NCBI GenBank assembly: GCA_015680905.1
Contig: CM027381.1
Coordinates: 71,413,501 to 71,477,500 of the forward strand
DNA: 64,000 bases
Source of the DNA: Coptis chinensis
Taxonomy: Eukaryota > Streptophyta > Magnoliopsida > Ranunculales > Ranunculaceae
Reading direction: 5' to 3'
Made by a program: the position numbers and the translations under genes. Positions 10,881-21,720 of this stretch are shown here, one piece after another (position 1 is the stretch's first letter; each line of letters starts with the position of its first letter). The notes under the pieces are model-generated. The model searched no databases, was not told where the DNA came from, and worked only from the letters and a program-made list of their open reading frames with translations.

Positions 10881-13604
10881 CTAATTTTGCCGAGTTAAGT
10901 TAGCATTGGGGGCGTTTTTCTCTACATGGGGGCGTCTCGTTCTATTTTATTTCAACTACATAAATCAACAACATTGTCAGTTTTCTGCAGGTATGTTATC
11001 TGTCACAATAACAATATTCAATAGCAAACCCATACTTTATTTTTATTTTCATCACAAGAATTTTTAGTTCTATGATATTACATTCACACAATCACATAAT
11101 CATTGGTTTGGGAAAAGCCAATGGTTCCTTATCAATTTTTGCTTATACAACTCGTACAACTCTTTCCGTTTCAAGCGAAACTATATGCCAGCTTAATTAT
11201 TTTTTCTAAGGCATTGTTCCGATCTTTCTACGAAATTTTTTTTTCGAGCAAACAATTTCAATAGCTTCATGCCGATTTTTCTGAGCGAATATTTCCGAGC
11301 GAATTGAACTTTTCCAACAGTTTCATTATTTTTTCTAAGGCATTGAGCCGATTTTTCCGGGCGAATCTTTCCGAGTTAAACTTTCCGACAGCGCTATAAG
11401 ACATTGAGCTGATCTTTCTCAACGGAACTTCTTTCAGCTTCTTTCATTCTTCTACGACGTTAATTGACACCTTGTTACGCAAAACTTTTCTCTGTCGACT
11501 CTTTGTGAATATATTTTGCTCGTACTACCGCCGTTTCTCCGTGCGGCAAAAAATTCGCATTACGTTAACTTTTCGAGCGGATTGAAAATTATTTTCACCT
11601 TATTTATTTTTTTCCAAGGCATTGAGATCATGCGGAGCTTAAACTTTTATTCAGCGGTCTTTTTGTGAATTTTTTTCTCCGTCGTATCGCCGTTTCTACC
11701 TACGACGACAAGAATAAACTTTTTCGTCAATCTTTCAGATAACCAAACTTTTAAAGATAACTGATAACAAATACTAACATATCTGTTTCCGACACCGCTT
11801 TGTCATATTCTCCGCAATTTTCTCCATTTTCTTCATCTTCTTCGACAGGCCAAATTTAATTTTTATAAAAACTCAATAATTTGAGCTTAATATCCTAGCA
11901 GATCCAATTTGAAACTGATCAATCCTGACCTAGATTATGTCGGCCAATCTTTAGTTGCATATCCAATTCGAAATTACCGATATTTCACAGTAGAAAGAAA
12001 TTCCAGCAGACTTAATTGTAAAACCACGCTCTGTTTCATCTGCCGCGGGTATCTGTCATCCTAACGTCACCAGCAGTTTCCTGAGCAATGATACCAGCCG
12101 TGGCGACGAGGATGTGTTCGAATTTCTTCAGCATCTCGTCCAACTAGACAAAAGCTTCAATTCCAAGTCAAGATTCCCTCGCTCACTCTTTCTGTCCTTC
12201 TCACTGCAGTCCCGACTCCCATGCCTTCCCTCTCTCCGTTCTTTCCCTATCTCTCGCTTCCACAACTTTTCTCCCTATCACCATCACAAGGTATTAATTC
12301 ATACGCCTTGGCCCTTGGTCACTCTACGAAAATTTAGGCCTTGATAAGTTGGATGATATTGGGATGATGATTTTCGATTTATCTCACCAGATTTCCTCTT
12401 ATCCTTTGACGAAATATCCGTACCGTCAATAATCTCGCCTTCTTCTTTAAATCTTGATTCACCGAATGCTTTCTTCCAACTTGGTATGCAAAGCAGCCAT
12501 GGTTTTGGTTTCTTTTTATTTTATCTTCTTTGCCATCCATATCCAAATTGTCTCATCTTCATCGTTCACATAAAATTCAACGTAAATCCCAAAAAAAGAT
12601 GCTTTAAAATTTGTTTCAACTGCTACCGCTCGTTGAGGGAACATGCAATTTATTCAAACTTGAAGTAATGTTCATTATGACATCCCCGACTTGCCATGTC
12701 TTAATTCATCTATATACAAGTCCGTTAGTTTCCAACACTTATTTTACTTCCCAAATCAATTTATTTTACGTCCCCATTATAAACCCAAGTCCAAGTTCAG
12801 GTTGCACTAATAGCCTTTCCAAGTTCAAGTTGGTTTTCACCTTTCAATACATCCTCAACTCATTGTGTCACCCACACAAATTCAAATTCTAATGATCTAA
12901 TTTAATTCCAATTTCCAAAATACCTTCTCCCTTTGGTGGCTTGCCTCACATGCACACTTTAGTTAAGAGGCCTTCCCCCTTGACGTTTTGCTTACTTTAA
13001 GTCTCTGGATAAAAGGGGTTAGTTTCGTGCCCAAAAATAATTCTGCGGCTTTTCGTCGAGTTCGTTTCTCCATTATCGTCATTGACAGAAGAGCAAAGAA
13101 GAAGATTTTAGCCTGTCCTATTGGGCTAGTAATTGGACCTTTGGTGGTAATACTGTTGCTATAGCTGAGTATAAGGAGTATAAGTTTAACTTACCGATAA
13201 TCCAAGATGAGCTGAACACTGCTACTTCGATAGAAGGCGCCACACAGCAGCAGTAATACGGAAGAAGACGAGCTTGGTGCGACGTCAATTTTTTTTTTTT
13301 TTGGATTGGGATGTGCGGCCCCAGCACTTATATAGGTTTACGAGCGGGTTTTCCAATGCTGGTGGAATTCTTCTCCAACTCCAATTTCATCTCTACTCTC
13401 AATTCTTATCTCATCCGAAACATTTGAGTCCAATTAGTATTTAACTTCCTTTTATTACTATATTACTATATTACCCCTACGTTTAATTTCAAACGGTCTA
13501 TTCCTCGTATCGCTATTCCGCTGGCACGCATCGTCGTAATCAACTTTCGTTTTGTTACGTGATACGTTCGGTACAGTTTTCGGCAATCAGTTTATTTTGC
13601 AATT
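10881..13604. other. Tat-element 3' spacer, no intact gene, copy 1
   Basis: The long region between RNase H repeats and the TIR insertion. From 11,160 to 11,660 there are three or four degenerate ~110-bp repeats around AAGGCATTGAGCCGAT.TTTC. 12,100-12,350 is pyrimidine-rich; 13,020-13,420 has short open pieces without recognisable family. There is no integrase signature (no HHCC zinc finger or DDE blocks that I can see). Tat elements commonly have long non-coding or extra-ORF regions here. Confidence 0.6.
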
Positions 13605-13624
13605 ATATATATATATATATATAT
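13605..13624. repeat. (TA)n tract left of TIR element 1, copy 1
   Basis: About 20 bp of TA repeat directly before the TIR; the right TIR also ends at (TA)n (20,281-20,319). The element sits inside a TA microsatellite, so its target duplication cannot be measured. Confidence 0.9.
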
Positions 13625-14571
13625 CGGTTTGTCTAGGGTGCCACTCTTATAGTGACACCCTTATCTCACACTTCTTCTGGTCTCTCAGATCTGTTCATCA
13701 GATCACCAGATCTAGTTCGAAATAAAAATTGTGAAATTTCAAAATTTCGAACTAATTCAAAAACTGAAAAACGAAAAACACGAAATTCTCACTAAAACCC
13801 AATTCCATCACTCCGAGAGAGTTCTCTTGACGCCATTAACGACCACACCTGAGCTCTCTTGACAAAGACTCAACCAACGACCAAACCCCACCGAAATCGG
13901 TCGGTTTTTAATCCCAAAAAAAAACCAACGCTATGGTACAGGTAAAAAACTCGATTTCCCCACTCTTCACAAATCGCGATTTGACTCCATTATCGCCTTT
14001 CAAAGCTTCAGATGCAGAACGTATCCATACGTTATGGGCATCGTATATATTCGTGATCACGGTGGACTTGCTTTTATGGACTACTTATAGATGGAGAAAA
14101 CTTCGTAACACCAAAAAAGAGTCGACTTCTTCAACAACGTCTTCGTTAACTTGTTGAAGCCAAGAGCTTTCTTCTTCTTCTTCTTCACCCACAATTGATA
14201 AAACCCAAGGAATAGTTATTAGGTAATGTGTTTGAAGAAAATGTTAACCCCTCATTATATTTAGTTTTGTTTTTGGAATGTGGTTATGATTGTTTTGGTG
14301 TTTTTAGGTTGCCCGTGAGGAAATGTGGAATTGGATCAGAATGGATAAATGGGTAGGAGTTATTTTTTGGCTTTTGAATTGATATTTTGGGAGTATTGAT
14401 AAATTGATTAGGGTTTAGGGTTTTTGGTGAATGAAGGGTATTTTGGTTATTGTGATGAGTTTTATTGTAATGTGTTACGGTTTAAGATGTAGGTAGTGTG
14501 ATACATTTGGTAGTTCACAAATGAATTCACATGTTTTATGGAATTCAGAAAATGCGCAAATGATAGTGTTT
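13625..14571 (+). repeat. Left TIR of element 1, copy 1
   Basis: 947 bp, inverted match to 19,337-20,280. It contains a doubled telo-box (TTAGGGTTTAGGG near 14,408-14,422) and a 74-codon open frame at 13,933 without family features. CTG/CAG sites here are the ones reduced to CG in copy 2 (36,895-36,925). Confidence 0.92.
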
Positions 14572-14673
14572 GTGATTTTTTGTAGATAAGGATCACTTTT
14601 TTTTATTTATTGAAAAGTGATAGTGTTGGTAACTTTTGTTATATGCATCTACTTTGCTCAATAGTTTTACTTC

Positions 14674-15030
14674 AAGGGAGGGGTTATAGGGACATATTTT
14701 ATTTTAACTTATAAACAAACTCTTTTTTTAGATATGATCTCCTAACTATTTTAAACATTGTTACAAATAATCAAAAAAATTTAAATTTGCCAAATATAGT
14801 ATCCAAAATGGTGAAAATGAACTGTCTACAATTAGCCAAATTTTATAAATTGTTAACTACATTTGACAAGTTTGGATTTTTTTTATTTTTTTGATTATTT
14901 GTGACAATGTTTAGAATAGTTAGGAGATCATATCTACAAAAAATTAGGCTAATCCAAACTTATAAATGTCCTAACAATTTTGAGTTTGTTTACGTGTTAA
15001 GATAAAATATGTCCCTAGAACTCCTCCCTT
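14674..15030. mobile_element. MITE, 357 bp, inside TIR element 1, copy 1
   Basis: It starts AAGGGAGGGGTTATAGGG and ends with the complement CCCTAGAACTCCTCCCTT, giving TIRs of about 33 bp. The interior is also largely self-complementary (AGATATGATCTCCTAACTA... and TAGTTAGGAGATCATATCT), so the whole unit can fold into one hairpin. No coding sequence. I could not define a target duplication with confidence, so the superfamily is open. Confidence 0.78.
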
Positions 15031-15760
15031 GCTTAATTTTTTTTTTCTTCTGAATGTAGCTTTTTTTTCTCGATACATACATGAGAGTATCATAATTTTT
15101 TTGGTGGGTTTTTTAAGCGCATTAAGAGTATGCCTACCTCACCCCCTCACTCGAGTAGGTAATCTCTTATTACTTTGAAAAGTGTACATGAAAAATATCA
15201 TATATAAGCTAGTGTTGAATACAGCGATTAATCACAACAATTCTACAATTAAATGGAGTAAATCTTCTCTCAAAAACCAATAGTTTGGATAATCTTGAGA
15301 GAAAATAAAAGTGAAACCATATTTTTCCTAATACAACAAACCGCAAGCATATGATTGAGCAAGACAAACGACAAAGAGAAGTTTCATTATTCATACCTAT
15401 TGTCCGGATGATCTGGTCTGATAGCTTTATTTTTTGAAGAAGTTTCAATTCAAGTGCCTATTTGAATCACATCACTGCTACAAATCATAATAATATTTTC
15501 TTTAGCCTTTGACAACAATAGCAATTCAAATAGGTGCTCAAAGCATCACTGCTTGGCCGACCCAACCTCTTAGTGCTGCTACAAGCCCTAGAACTAATTG
15601 ATCGGAGTAGAAAAAATAATGATTTGCACATATTTATATACAAATATGCAAACCGTGCTACACATCGGTTTTTTTAAGTCTTGAAACCTGTCTCTTGAGA
15701 TCGATAGTTAGCATTGTTTCTTTGGATTCTAATTGTAAATAGTAATCTACTATCTATATA

Positions 15761-16000
15761 CTAAAGTAGAGACCTTTAAAAGAGGAGTTTAAGATAATTA
15801 ATTATATTTGAAAATTACGGATTAATATCCTAAACCACAAAGTGAAAAGACTATTTAATTTGATTCCTTAGTTTCCAATACTAAAGTAGAGACCTTTAAA
15901 ATAGGAGTTTAAGATAATTAATTATATTTGAAAATTACAGATTAATATCCTAAACCACAAAGTGAAAAGACTATTTTAATTTGATCCCTTAGTTTCCAAA
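15761..16000. repeat. 120-bp direct repeat pair, copy 1
   Basis: Two adjacent copies starting CTAAAGTAGAGACCTTTAAAA at 15,761 and 15,881, almost identical. Tandem duplication inside the TIR element; also at 38,981-39,220. Confidence 0.92.
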
Positions 16001-16489
16001 TACTTATGCACCATAATCACGATCATTAACGATTTTGGTTTATTTTCAATAAAAATATATTCGATTCGAAAATTTGTGTGAGATATTTTGTAAAGCCTTT
16101 TCAAGATACAAAATATTTAATAGATCCCTATGTCCCGAGTCCAAAATCTAATTGTATTATATAGGAGAGACTCATCTATTTATTTATTTTAAACAAAATG
16201 GGAAATATTTATGTTATTTAAGTGATATTTGGGAGGTTCTTTTAAATTATCAATAATAAAATAGAATTTGTTTTAATTTTAATGTGAAAAATGGGGATAA
16301 TTATTTAATTTAAGTGACATTAGAGAGGTGTTTCTAGATTATTAATAAAAAATAGACATTGTTCAAATGATATTAATAAAAGTAGGGTTTATTCTAAATT
16401 TAGTAAGGGATGTGTTTCTAAATTAAGTAAATAAGAAAATTTTAAATTGCCTACTTTATATTAGGAATTAGGAAGGGTATTCCGAAAGA

Positions 16490-16690
16490 CCCGGCTATCA
16501 TATAGTGTAGATAAGCTGTGCAGGGTGGCTAATTGGCTTTTTTGGTTGGCAAGATTTGTGAATCAGAGTTCAAGTTCTCATCGAAATTTAACATTCTTCA
16601 TCACCCTATTTTTAGTTGCATGGGCGGATGGAACTTACAAACAAGCTTGTATTTGATAGGCCCAATTATAGGTCATGGCTTACCACTTGA
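16490..16690 (+). mobile_element. Possible tRNA-derived SINE fragment, copy 1
   Basis: TGGCTAATTGG (16,526-16,536) matches a pol III A box and AGTTCAAGTTC (16,567-16,577) resembles a B box at tRNA-like spacing. No cloverleaf closes well and I see no clear tail or TSD. Candidate only; also present near 39,753 in copy 2. Confidence 0.3.
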
Positions 16691-17705
16691 CTAGTTCAAT
16701 TCTTGGTTTTTGGTGTTTTGTTTACTACAAATAAAAGCATTATACCGTGCTTCACTTTGTGCATCAAAGTGGTTGCTGGATCACAAATGACAAATGACAA
16801 ATACATTAATGAATCACTAATTCCCTATCAAATTCTTATAGCTCTCCATACAAAAAGGATTAGGTTGCCGGGTTGGCACCCAAATCGTGTTTTGATTAAT
16901 ATTAATCTTGCAATTTTACATTTAATTATCTCACAAGTGAGGAAATAAACACATTTTTCTTCAAATTTCAACAGTATCTGGCTCTAACCTCGAATGCTAA
17001 AAGTGTACGTCTTTCGCAGGGCAGCTGCCACTCTGCTAGCATTTCTCTTGCAAATGCTTAAAGAAGAATTTAATGGGAACAGTGGGAGATGCATAAATTT
17101 GACACGCCAGCAAATTCATGGTCGTTAGTGCACTTCAAAATCTTTTGTGAATATGATCTCTTATATGGTAAAAAAAAAACATTTCATCTTCCATTGTAGT
17201 TTACAAATTGAACAAGTGTAGACAGTTCGTTTCTACCGTAATTTGTATAATCCGAATTTTCATAAGTTTCAGGTTTGAAGCACTTTCGGGCGAAATATCG
17301 GTTACGAAACTTTAACCCTAAAATTTGGTGGGTAAATAATAAGACTGCCCCGTCATAACTTATTCACGGAAACCATATCCCACAAAAAAATCGGAACACC
17401 TTCGTTCTGGATCCATCAAGGTGCGTTCTTCTCCATTCCAATTTCCAATACCCTTGAAATTTATTCTAAAAAGAAAAAAAAGTTTCTCTGTTTGAGGATG
17501 GTATCATGTTTAGTTGTACTTCATTTGAAGCCAGTTTTTCAGTTTGTTAAGACAAATTTTAAAGCATTGTTCTAGAATGTGCGAAACAAACTTTTGAGTT
17601 TGACTCCCCTCGTTGTTATAAATTGGCATGTTCATGTGGTTCATGCATGTTTTCTGGATGGCCTAATCGTCATTTTACTGACAACTCCTCCTAACATGCA
17701 GAGAA

Positions 17706-19363
17706 ATGGTTGATACGGGTGTTGAGGCACCAGGTAGTAGTGGTGTTTTGAGGACAATTTGGACAACTGCAATGGACCGTTACTTCATTGATCTTATGCT
17801 AGAGCAGGTTGGCAGAGGGTACAGGGCTGATGGTCATTTATTCAGCAAACGGGCATGGAGGCATATGACCATGTTATTCAATGAGAAATTCCATTTGCAA
17901 TATAGCAGGGATCATTTAAAAAATCGACACAAGACATTGAGAAGGATATATAGAGCTGTAAAGAGTCTTCTTGAGCAGAATGGGTTTACTTGGGATGAAA
18001 CGCAACACATGGTGACTGCTGATGACCGTGTTTGGAGCAACTATACAAAGGTGTCTTGTTTGTTAAATTAAGTGTTAACAAATTTTTGACGGGTATTGTC
18101 ATTTGTACTCCACTGACAAGTGTTAGATGCAGGCACACCCCGAGGCGCGGTCATACAGAACTAAAAGCATACCACATTTTAGCGATATGTGTAAGATTTT
18201 TCAGGATGCGTCTATTGGAGGATACAATGATTCAACTCACAGAAGAATCTATAACAGTGATGTCCAAGGAACAAAGATTGGTGGAATGGTGGGTGGTCTA
18301 CAATCTTCATCTATATCTGTTGCCCCTGAAGATCTAGTGGATGATGAGCAACGTTTGGTATCTAGTTTGGATAGAATTGTAGACGAACAACAACTAACAA
18401 TGCAATCAACCTCTTTCTTGAGCCCTAATCACGGCATGGTTGATATGCTTCATGAGATGGTCACCTTAGATACAGCTTCAGCAAATGGGAAGCAAGATAA
18501 CACCTCAGAAAATGCATTGGACACACTTCAGACTGGAACAGATGCATTGGATGCCTGCAGTGGTAGTCGTTCGAGGACTTACTGGCAACCACCGATGGAC
18601 AGTTATTTCATTGAACTTATGCTGGAGCAAGTGCACCAGGGAAATCAGTTTGATGGTACATTCCGCAAGCATGCGTGGATAAACATGACGGAGTTGTTTA
18701 ATGAAAAATTTGGCTACAAGTATGACTTGGTTGTTTTGAAAAATCGTTACAAAACTCTGAAGAGGCAATTTACTGCTTTAAAAATTCTTCTTGATCAGAA
18801 AGGGTTTGTCTGGGATGATGCACGGCAAATGGTGACCGCTGATGACCATATCTGTCATGATTATATTAAGGTGAGCTTTTGATCCTTCAATCTTTTATGA
18901 CTTGTATGAATGTAGACTCAGGTTGTTTTGTGCATGACATGTGCAGGTGCACCCTGATGCAAAGCAATACATCACTAGACCTCTGCCACACTTCCATGAC
19001 TTGTCTGTAATATTTAAAGATGTAATTATTGGTGAAGGATTTAGCGATCCAGCTTACAATGTAGATGAACAGAATGAAGTACTCAGAATAGAAACTGGTA
19101 GAACATTGGGTGTTCAACAATCTCTGATAATGACATCTTCCCATGGTGGCCCAACCAATGCTGTAGAGGAGTCTTCATCACATTTGGGTGGGGATATTGA
19201 CATATTTGGTCGGAAGAACAAGCGCCAGTTTGCAGCTCCATCAACGTGTCAAAACTCTAAAAGGCCACAGAGGATGCTCAATGAGGACACCATGGTGGTA
19301 TTGTCGCATTTGGGAGGGGACAGGATTGTTTCTGATAAACACTATCATTTGCGCATTTTCTGA
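17706..19363 (+). CDS. Two-domain MYB/SANT-like (LIMYB-type) protein, 499 codons, copy 1
   Basis: Exons 17,706-18,050, 18,133-18,870 and 18,947-19,363 join in phase with GT...AG introns of 82 and 76 bp. Two Myb/SANT-like domains (Myb_DNA-bind_3 family) lie at residues ~14-140 and ~265-386. Each has MD.YFI.LMLEQV, a WxxM..LFNEKF block, LKNR(H/Y)KTL, (F/T)WD(E/D), MVTADD and HP.A..Y....P.F.D...IF. Both domains are split by an intron at the same place, before (A/V)HP, so they arose by duplication. A basic stretch (GRKNKRQF, SKRPQR) near the end may be a nuclear signal. The family is known as L10-interacting MYB-domain proteins and related DNA-binding proteins. The last six codons and the stop lie inside the right TIR, so the natural C-terminus is lost. 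It is probably a captured host gene piece; a transposon-encoded DNA-binding protein is the alternative. Protein identical in copy 2. Confidence 0.85.
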
Positions 19364-20276
19364 ATTCCATAAAACATGTGAATTCATTTGTGAACTACCA
19401 AATGTATCACACTACCTACATCTTAAACCGTAACACATTACAGTAAAACTCATCACAATAACCAAAATACCCTTCATTCACCAAAAACCCTAAACCCTAA
19501 TCAATTTATCAATACTCCCAAAATATCAATTCAAAAGCCAAAAATAACTCCTACCCATTTATCCATTCTGATCCAATTCCACATTTCCTCGCCGGGCAAC
19601 CTAAAAAACACCAAAAACAATCATAACCACATTCCAAAAACAAAACTAAATATAATGAGGGGTTAACATTTTCTTCAAACACATTACCTAATAACTATTC
19701 CTTGGGTTTATCAATTGTGGTCAAGAAGAAGAAGAAGAAAGCTCTTCACTTCAACAAGTTAACGAAGACGTTGTTGAAGAAGTCCGACTCTGTTTTTCGA
19801 TGTTCTGAAGTTTTCTCCATCTATAAGTAGTCCATAAAGCAAGTCCACCAGATATGAATATATATATACGATGCCCATAATGCATGGATACGCTTACGCA
19901 TCTAAGCTTTGAAAGGCGATAATGGAGTCAAATCGCCGATTTGTGAAGAGTGGGAAATCGAGTTTTGGCTATACCATAAGCGTTGGGTTTTTTGGATTAA
20001 AACCGACCGATTTCGGTGGGGTTTGGTCGTTGGTTGAAGTCTTTGTCAAGAGAGCTCGTGGTCGTTAATGGCGTCAAGAGAACTCTCTCGAGCGCGATGG
20101 AATTGGGTTTTAGTGAGAATTTTGTGTTTTTCGTTTTTCAGTTTTTGAATTAGTTCGAAATTTTGAAATTTCACAATTTTTATTTCGAACTAGATCTGGT
20201 GATCTGATGAACAGATCTGAGAGACCAGAAGAAGTGTGAGATAAGGGTGTCACTATAAGAGTGGCACCCTAGACAA

Positions 20277-20280
<4 letters not shown>
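19337..20280 (-). repeat. Right TIR of element 1, copy 1
   Basis: Inverted copy of 13,625-14,571. It contains the 3' end of the cargo reading frame and the telo-box doublet (AAACCCTAAACCCTAA near 19,488). It ends AGACAAACCG against (TA)n. Confidence 0.92.

Positions 20281-20319
<39 letters not shown>
20281..20319. repeat. (TA)n tract at the duplication junction
   Basis: 39 bp of TA repeat. To its left is the TIR element; to its right, instead of Tat-element sequence or TIR element 2 as at 43,506, is an unrelated minus-strand LTR. This is the likely crossover point of the 23-kb duplication. Confidence 0.88.
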
Positions 20320-20323
<4 letters not shown>

Positions 20324-20333
20324 CACAATCCAT

Positions 20334-20520
20334 AAGGCAGTTAGTTCATCCACCGAGGCGCCTTAACTTTCAACGACTAATACAACATCCTTAAGTACAA
20401 TAATTAAGGCAGGTAGTTCCTCCACTGAGGCGCCTTAACTTCCCATTAACCACACAACAAACCATACGCATAATAAAAATGCATTTAGTTCCTCCACGAG
20501 GCGCCTTAGGTTCTAACTAA
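20334..20520. repeat. Three ~72-bp repeats with TTAAGGC...GCCTTAA hairpins
   Basis: Units begin near 20,334, 20,406 and 20,477. Each has TAGTTC.TCCAC.GAGGCGCCTTA, and the second carries a 7-bp inverted repeat TTAAGGC/GCCTTAA around a ~20-base loop. They lie at the 3' end of the minus-strand LTR. Confidence 0.8.
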
Positions 20521-21584
20521 ACTATAACTAGCCAAGCATATACAATCATCTATCTAAAGATATATCATTAACCAACATATTACCATAATTATATTAATTA
20601 AGGCTTTCTTTGTGTGTCCCTAAAATTCACGTCGTATCTATGTCTTACCTAGTTTCCCCCTACCCATAATCGCTTCCCAACGCCGAACATGTACATCCAC
20701 ATGTCTCCCCTTACATAATGAACCACTCCGTGCGTAACTACCCTGAGCGGGATGCCGCACATCAGGTAACCCTCACACGGAAGCCATTATGCAAGTACTG
20801 CCACTATTCGGCATAAAATATCGTGCGTCTCGTTCTATTTTGCAAACGGAATAATCAAGCCACTATTCGGCTAAGCCAGAAAGGCCATTCAGATTCACTG
20901 AAATGCCAGAAGGGCAAATCACATTACTTACGCCCGAAGGCCATTCAGATTCACTGAAATCACATGAGTTGTGGTAGCTAGGTTCTAGGATTTTCGTTAC
21001 GTAATTTATTCAAGTGTCATCTATTTATGACTCATAATAATTCCACTATATCCCGTGCAGGTCAAATACCTTATTGCACTAAGCCACAATATTTATAAAT
21101 ATCTCAAAATATCTCATAACCTTTTTCATTCTTTCACGTAATATATATTATTACACTAAGCCACAATTCCGTGGGCAAACATTCACCAATACTATACTAC
21201 CTCATAGTAGCATCTCACATATATAATAATGGAGTGTTTATACATTTATGTCTCCAAAACTATTGCATTCAATATATATATCCCAACATATTATATAATG
21301 TCACAATATCAACGTCAAATCTTAATTAGATAATGACAACCAAATATATACAAGCTTCCACAGCATTTTAGCATTTGATTTGTGCATAGAATTTACAACA
21401 TAAAATGTAGCACAATTAAACAATCCACAGTCCACAATCAAAGCCCAATATATATATGCTTTACACACTACTCACGTCAAATCTTAATTAGATAATGACA
21501 AATAACGTTATATAATTTCGATAATATTTTATTACTATATTTGTCCATATTCTTAAATATGAGAAAAACTGAAAAAAGTCAACA

Positions 21585-21720
21585 TTCCTCAGTCAACGGT
21601 CAATGGTCAACGTTCAAAGTCAACGTCAATGGTCAAAGTCAAACTGTCGTTTCCATGTTCGACAGGTTCAGGGTCATAGTCATGGTTCATGGCTAAGGTC
21701 AAAGGTGCATGGCTCATGGG
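21585..21720 (-). repeat. GTCAA/TTGAC-rich array in the minus-strand LTR
   Basis: A run of GTCAACGGTCAATGGTCAAC-like units, the shorter counterpart of the array at 63,298-63,531. TTGAC is the W-box core bound by WRKY factors. Confidence 0.7.

Larger units (their letters stand above)
15031..17705. other. Interior of TIR element 1 upstream of the cargo gene, copy 1
   Basis: Apart from the direct repeat and SINE-like piece this is AT-rich non-coding DNA. The last 400 bp may be captured promoter/5' leader of the MYB/SANT-like gene: a possible donor CATCAAG|GTGCG at about 17,419-17,425 and acceptor AACATGCAG at about 17,692-17,700 would splice a 5' leader intron ending 5 bases before the ATG. Inference only. 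Confidence 0.4.
1..20280. repeat. Tandem segmental duplication, copy 1 (~23.2-kb period)
   Basis: The first bases of the window recur from 23,226, and homology runs without rearrangement to the (TA)n tract at 20,281. The offset stays near 23,200-23,226 throughout. The window begins inside the repeat, so the true left end of this copy is not visible. Small indels and substitutions separate the copies, mostly in transposon DNA. Confidence 0.97.
13625..20280. mobile_element. TIR element 1 (Pack-type, TA-microsatellite insertion), copy 1
   Basis: A 6.66-kb element whose ends (13,625-14,571 and 19,337-20,280) are inverted copies of about 945 bp. It begins CGGTTTGTCTAGGG and ends with the complement, flanked by (TA)n. 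The terminal 40 bp contain their own small palindrome, GGTGCCACT/AGTGACACC. There is no transposase; the interior carries a MITE, a short direct repeat, a SINE-like piece and a three-exon MYB/SANT-like gene. Long TIRs plus host-gene cargo fit a non-autonomous Mutator-like (Pack-MULE) element, but TIR tip and TA preference do not prove the superfamily. It lies within the Tat element. Confidence 0.85.

Noticed and set aside
16490-16690. A functional tRNA gene
   Set aside because: A-box and B-box-like motifs are present, but no acceptor stem or cloverleaf closes; kept only as a weak SINE candidate.
13625-20280. PIF/Harbinger assignment based on the MYB/SANT-like gene
   Set aside because: Harbinger ORF1 proteins also have Myb-like domains, but there are no short Harbinger TIRs, no TTA target duplication and no DDE transposase here; long TIRs argue otherwise.
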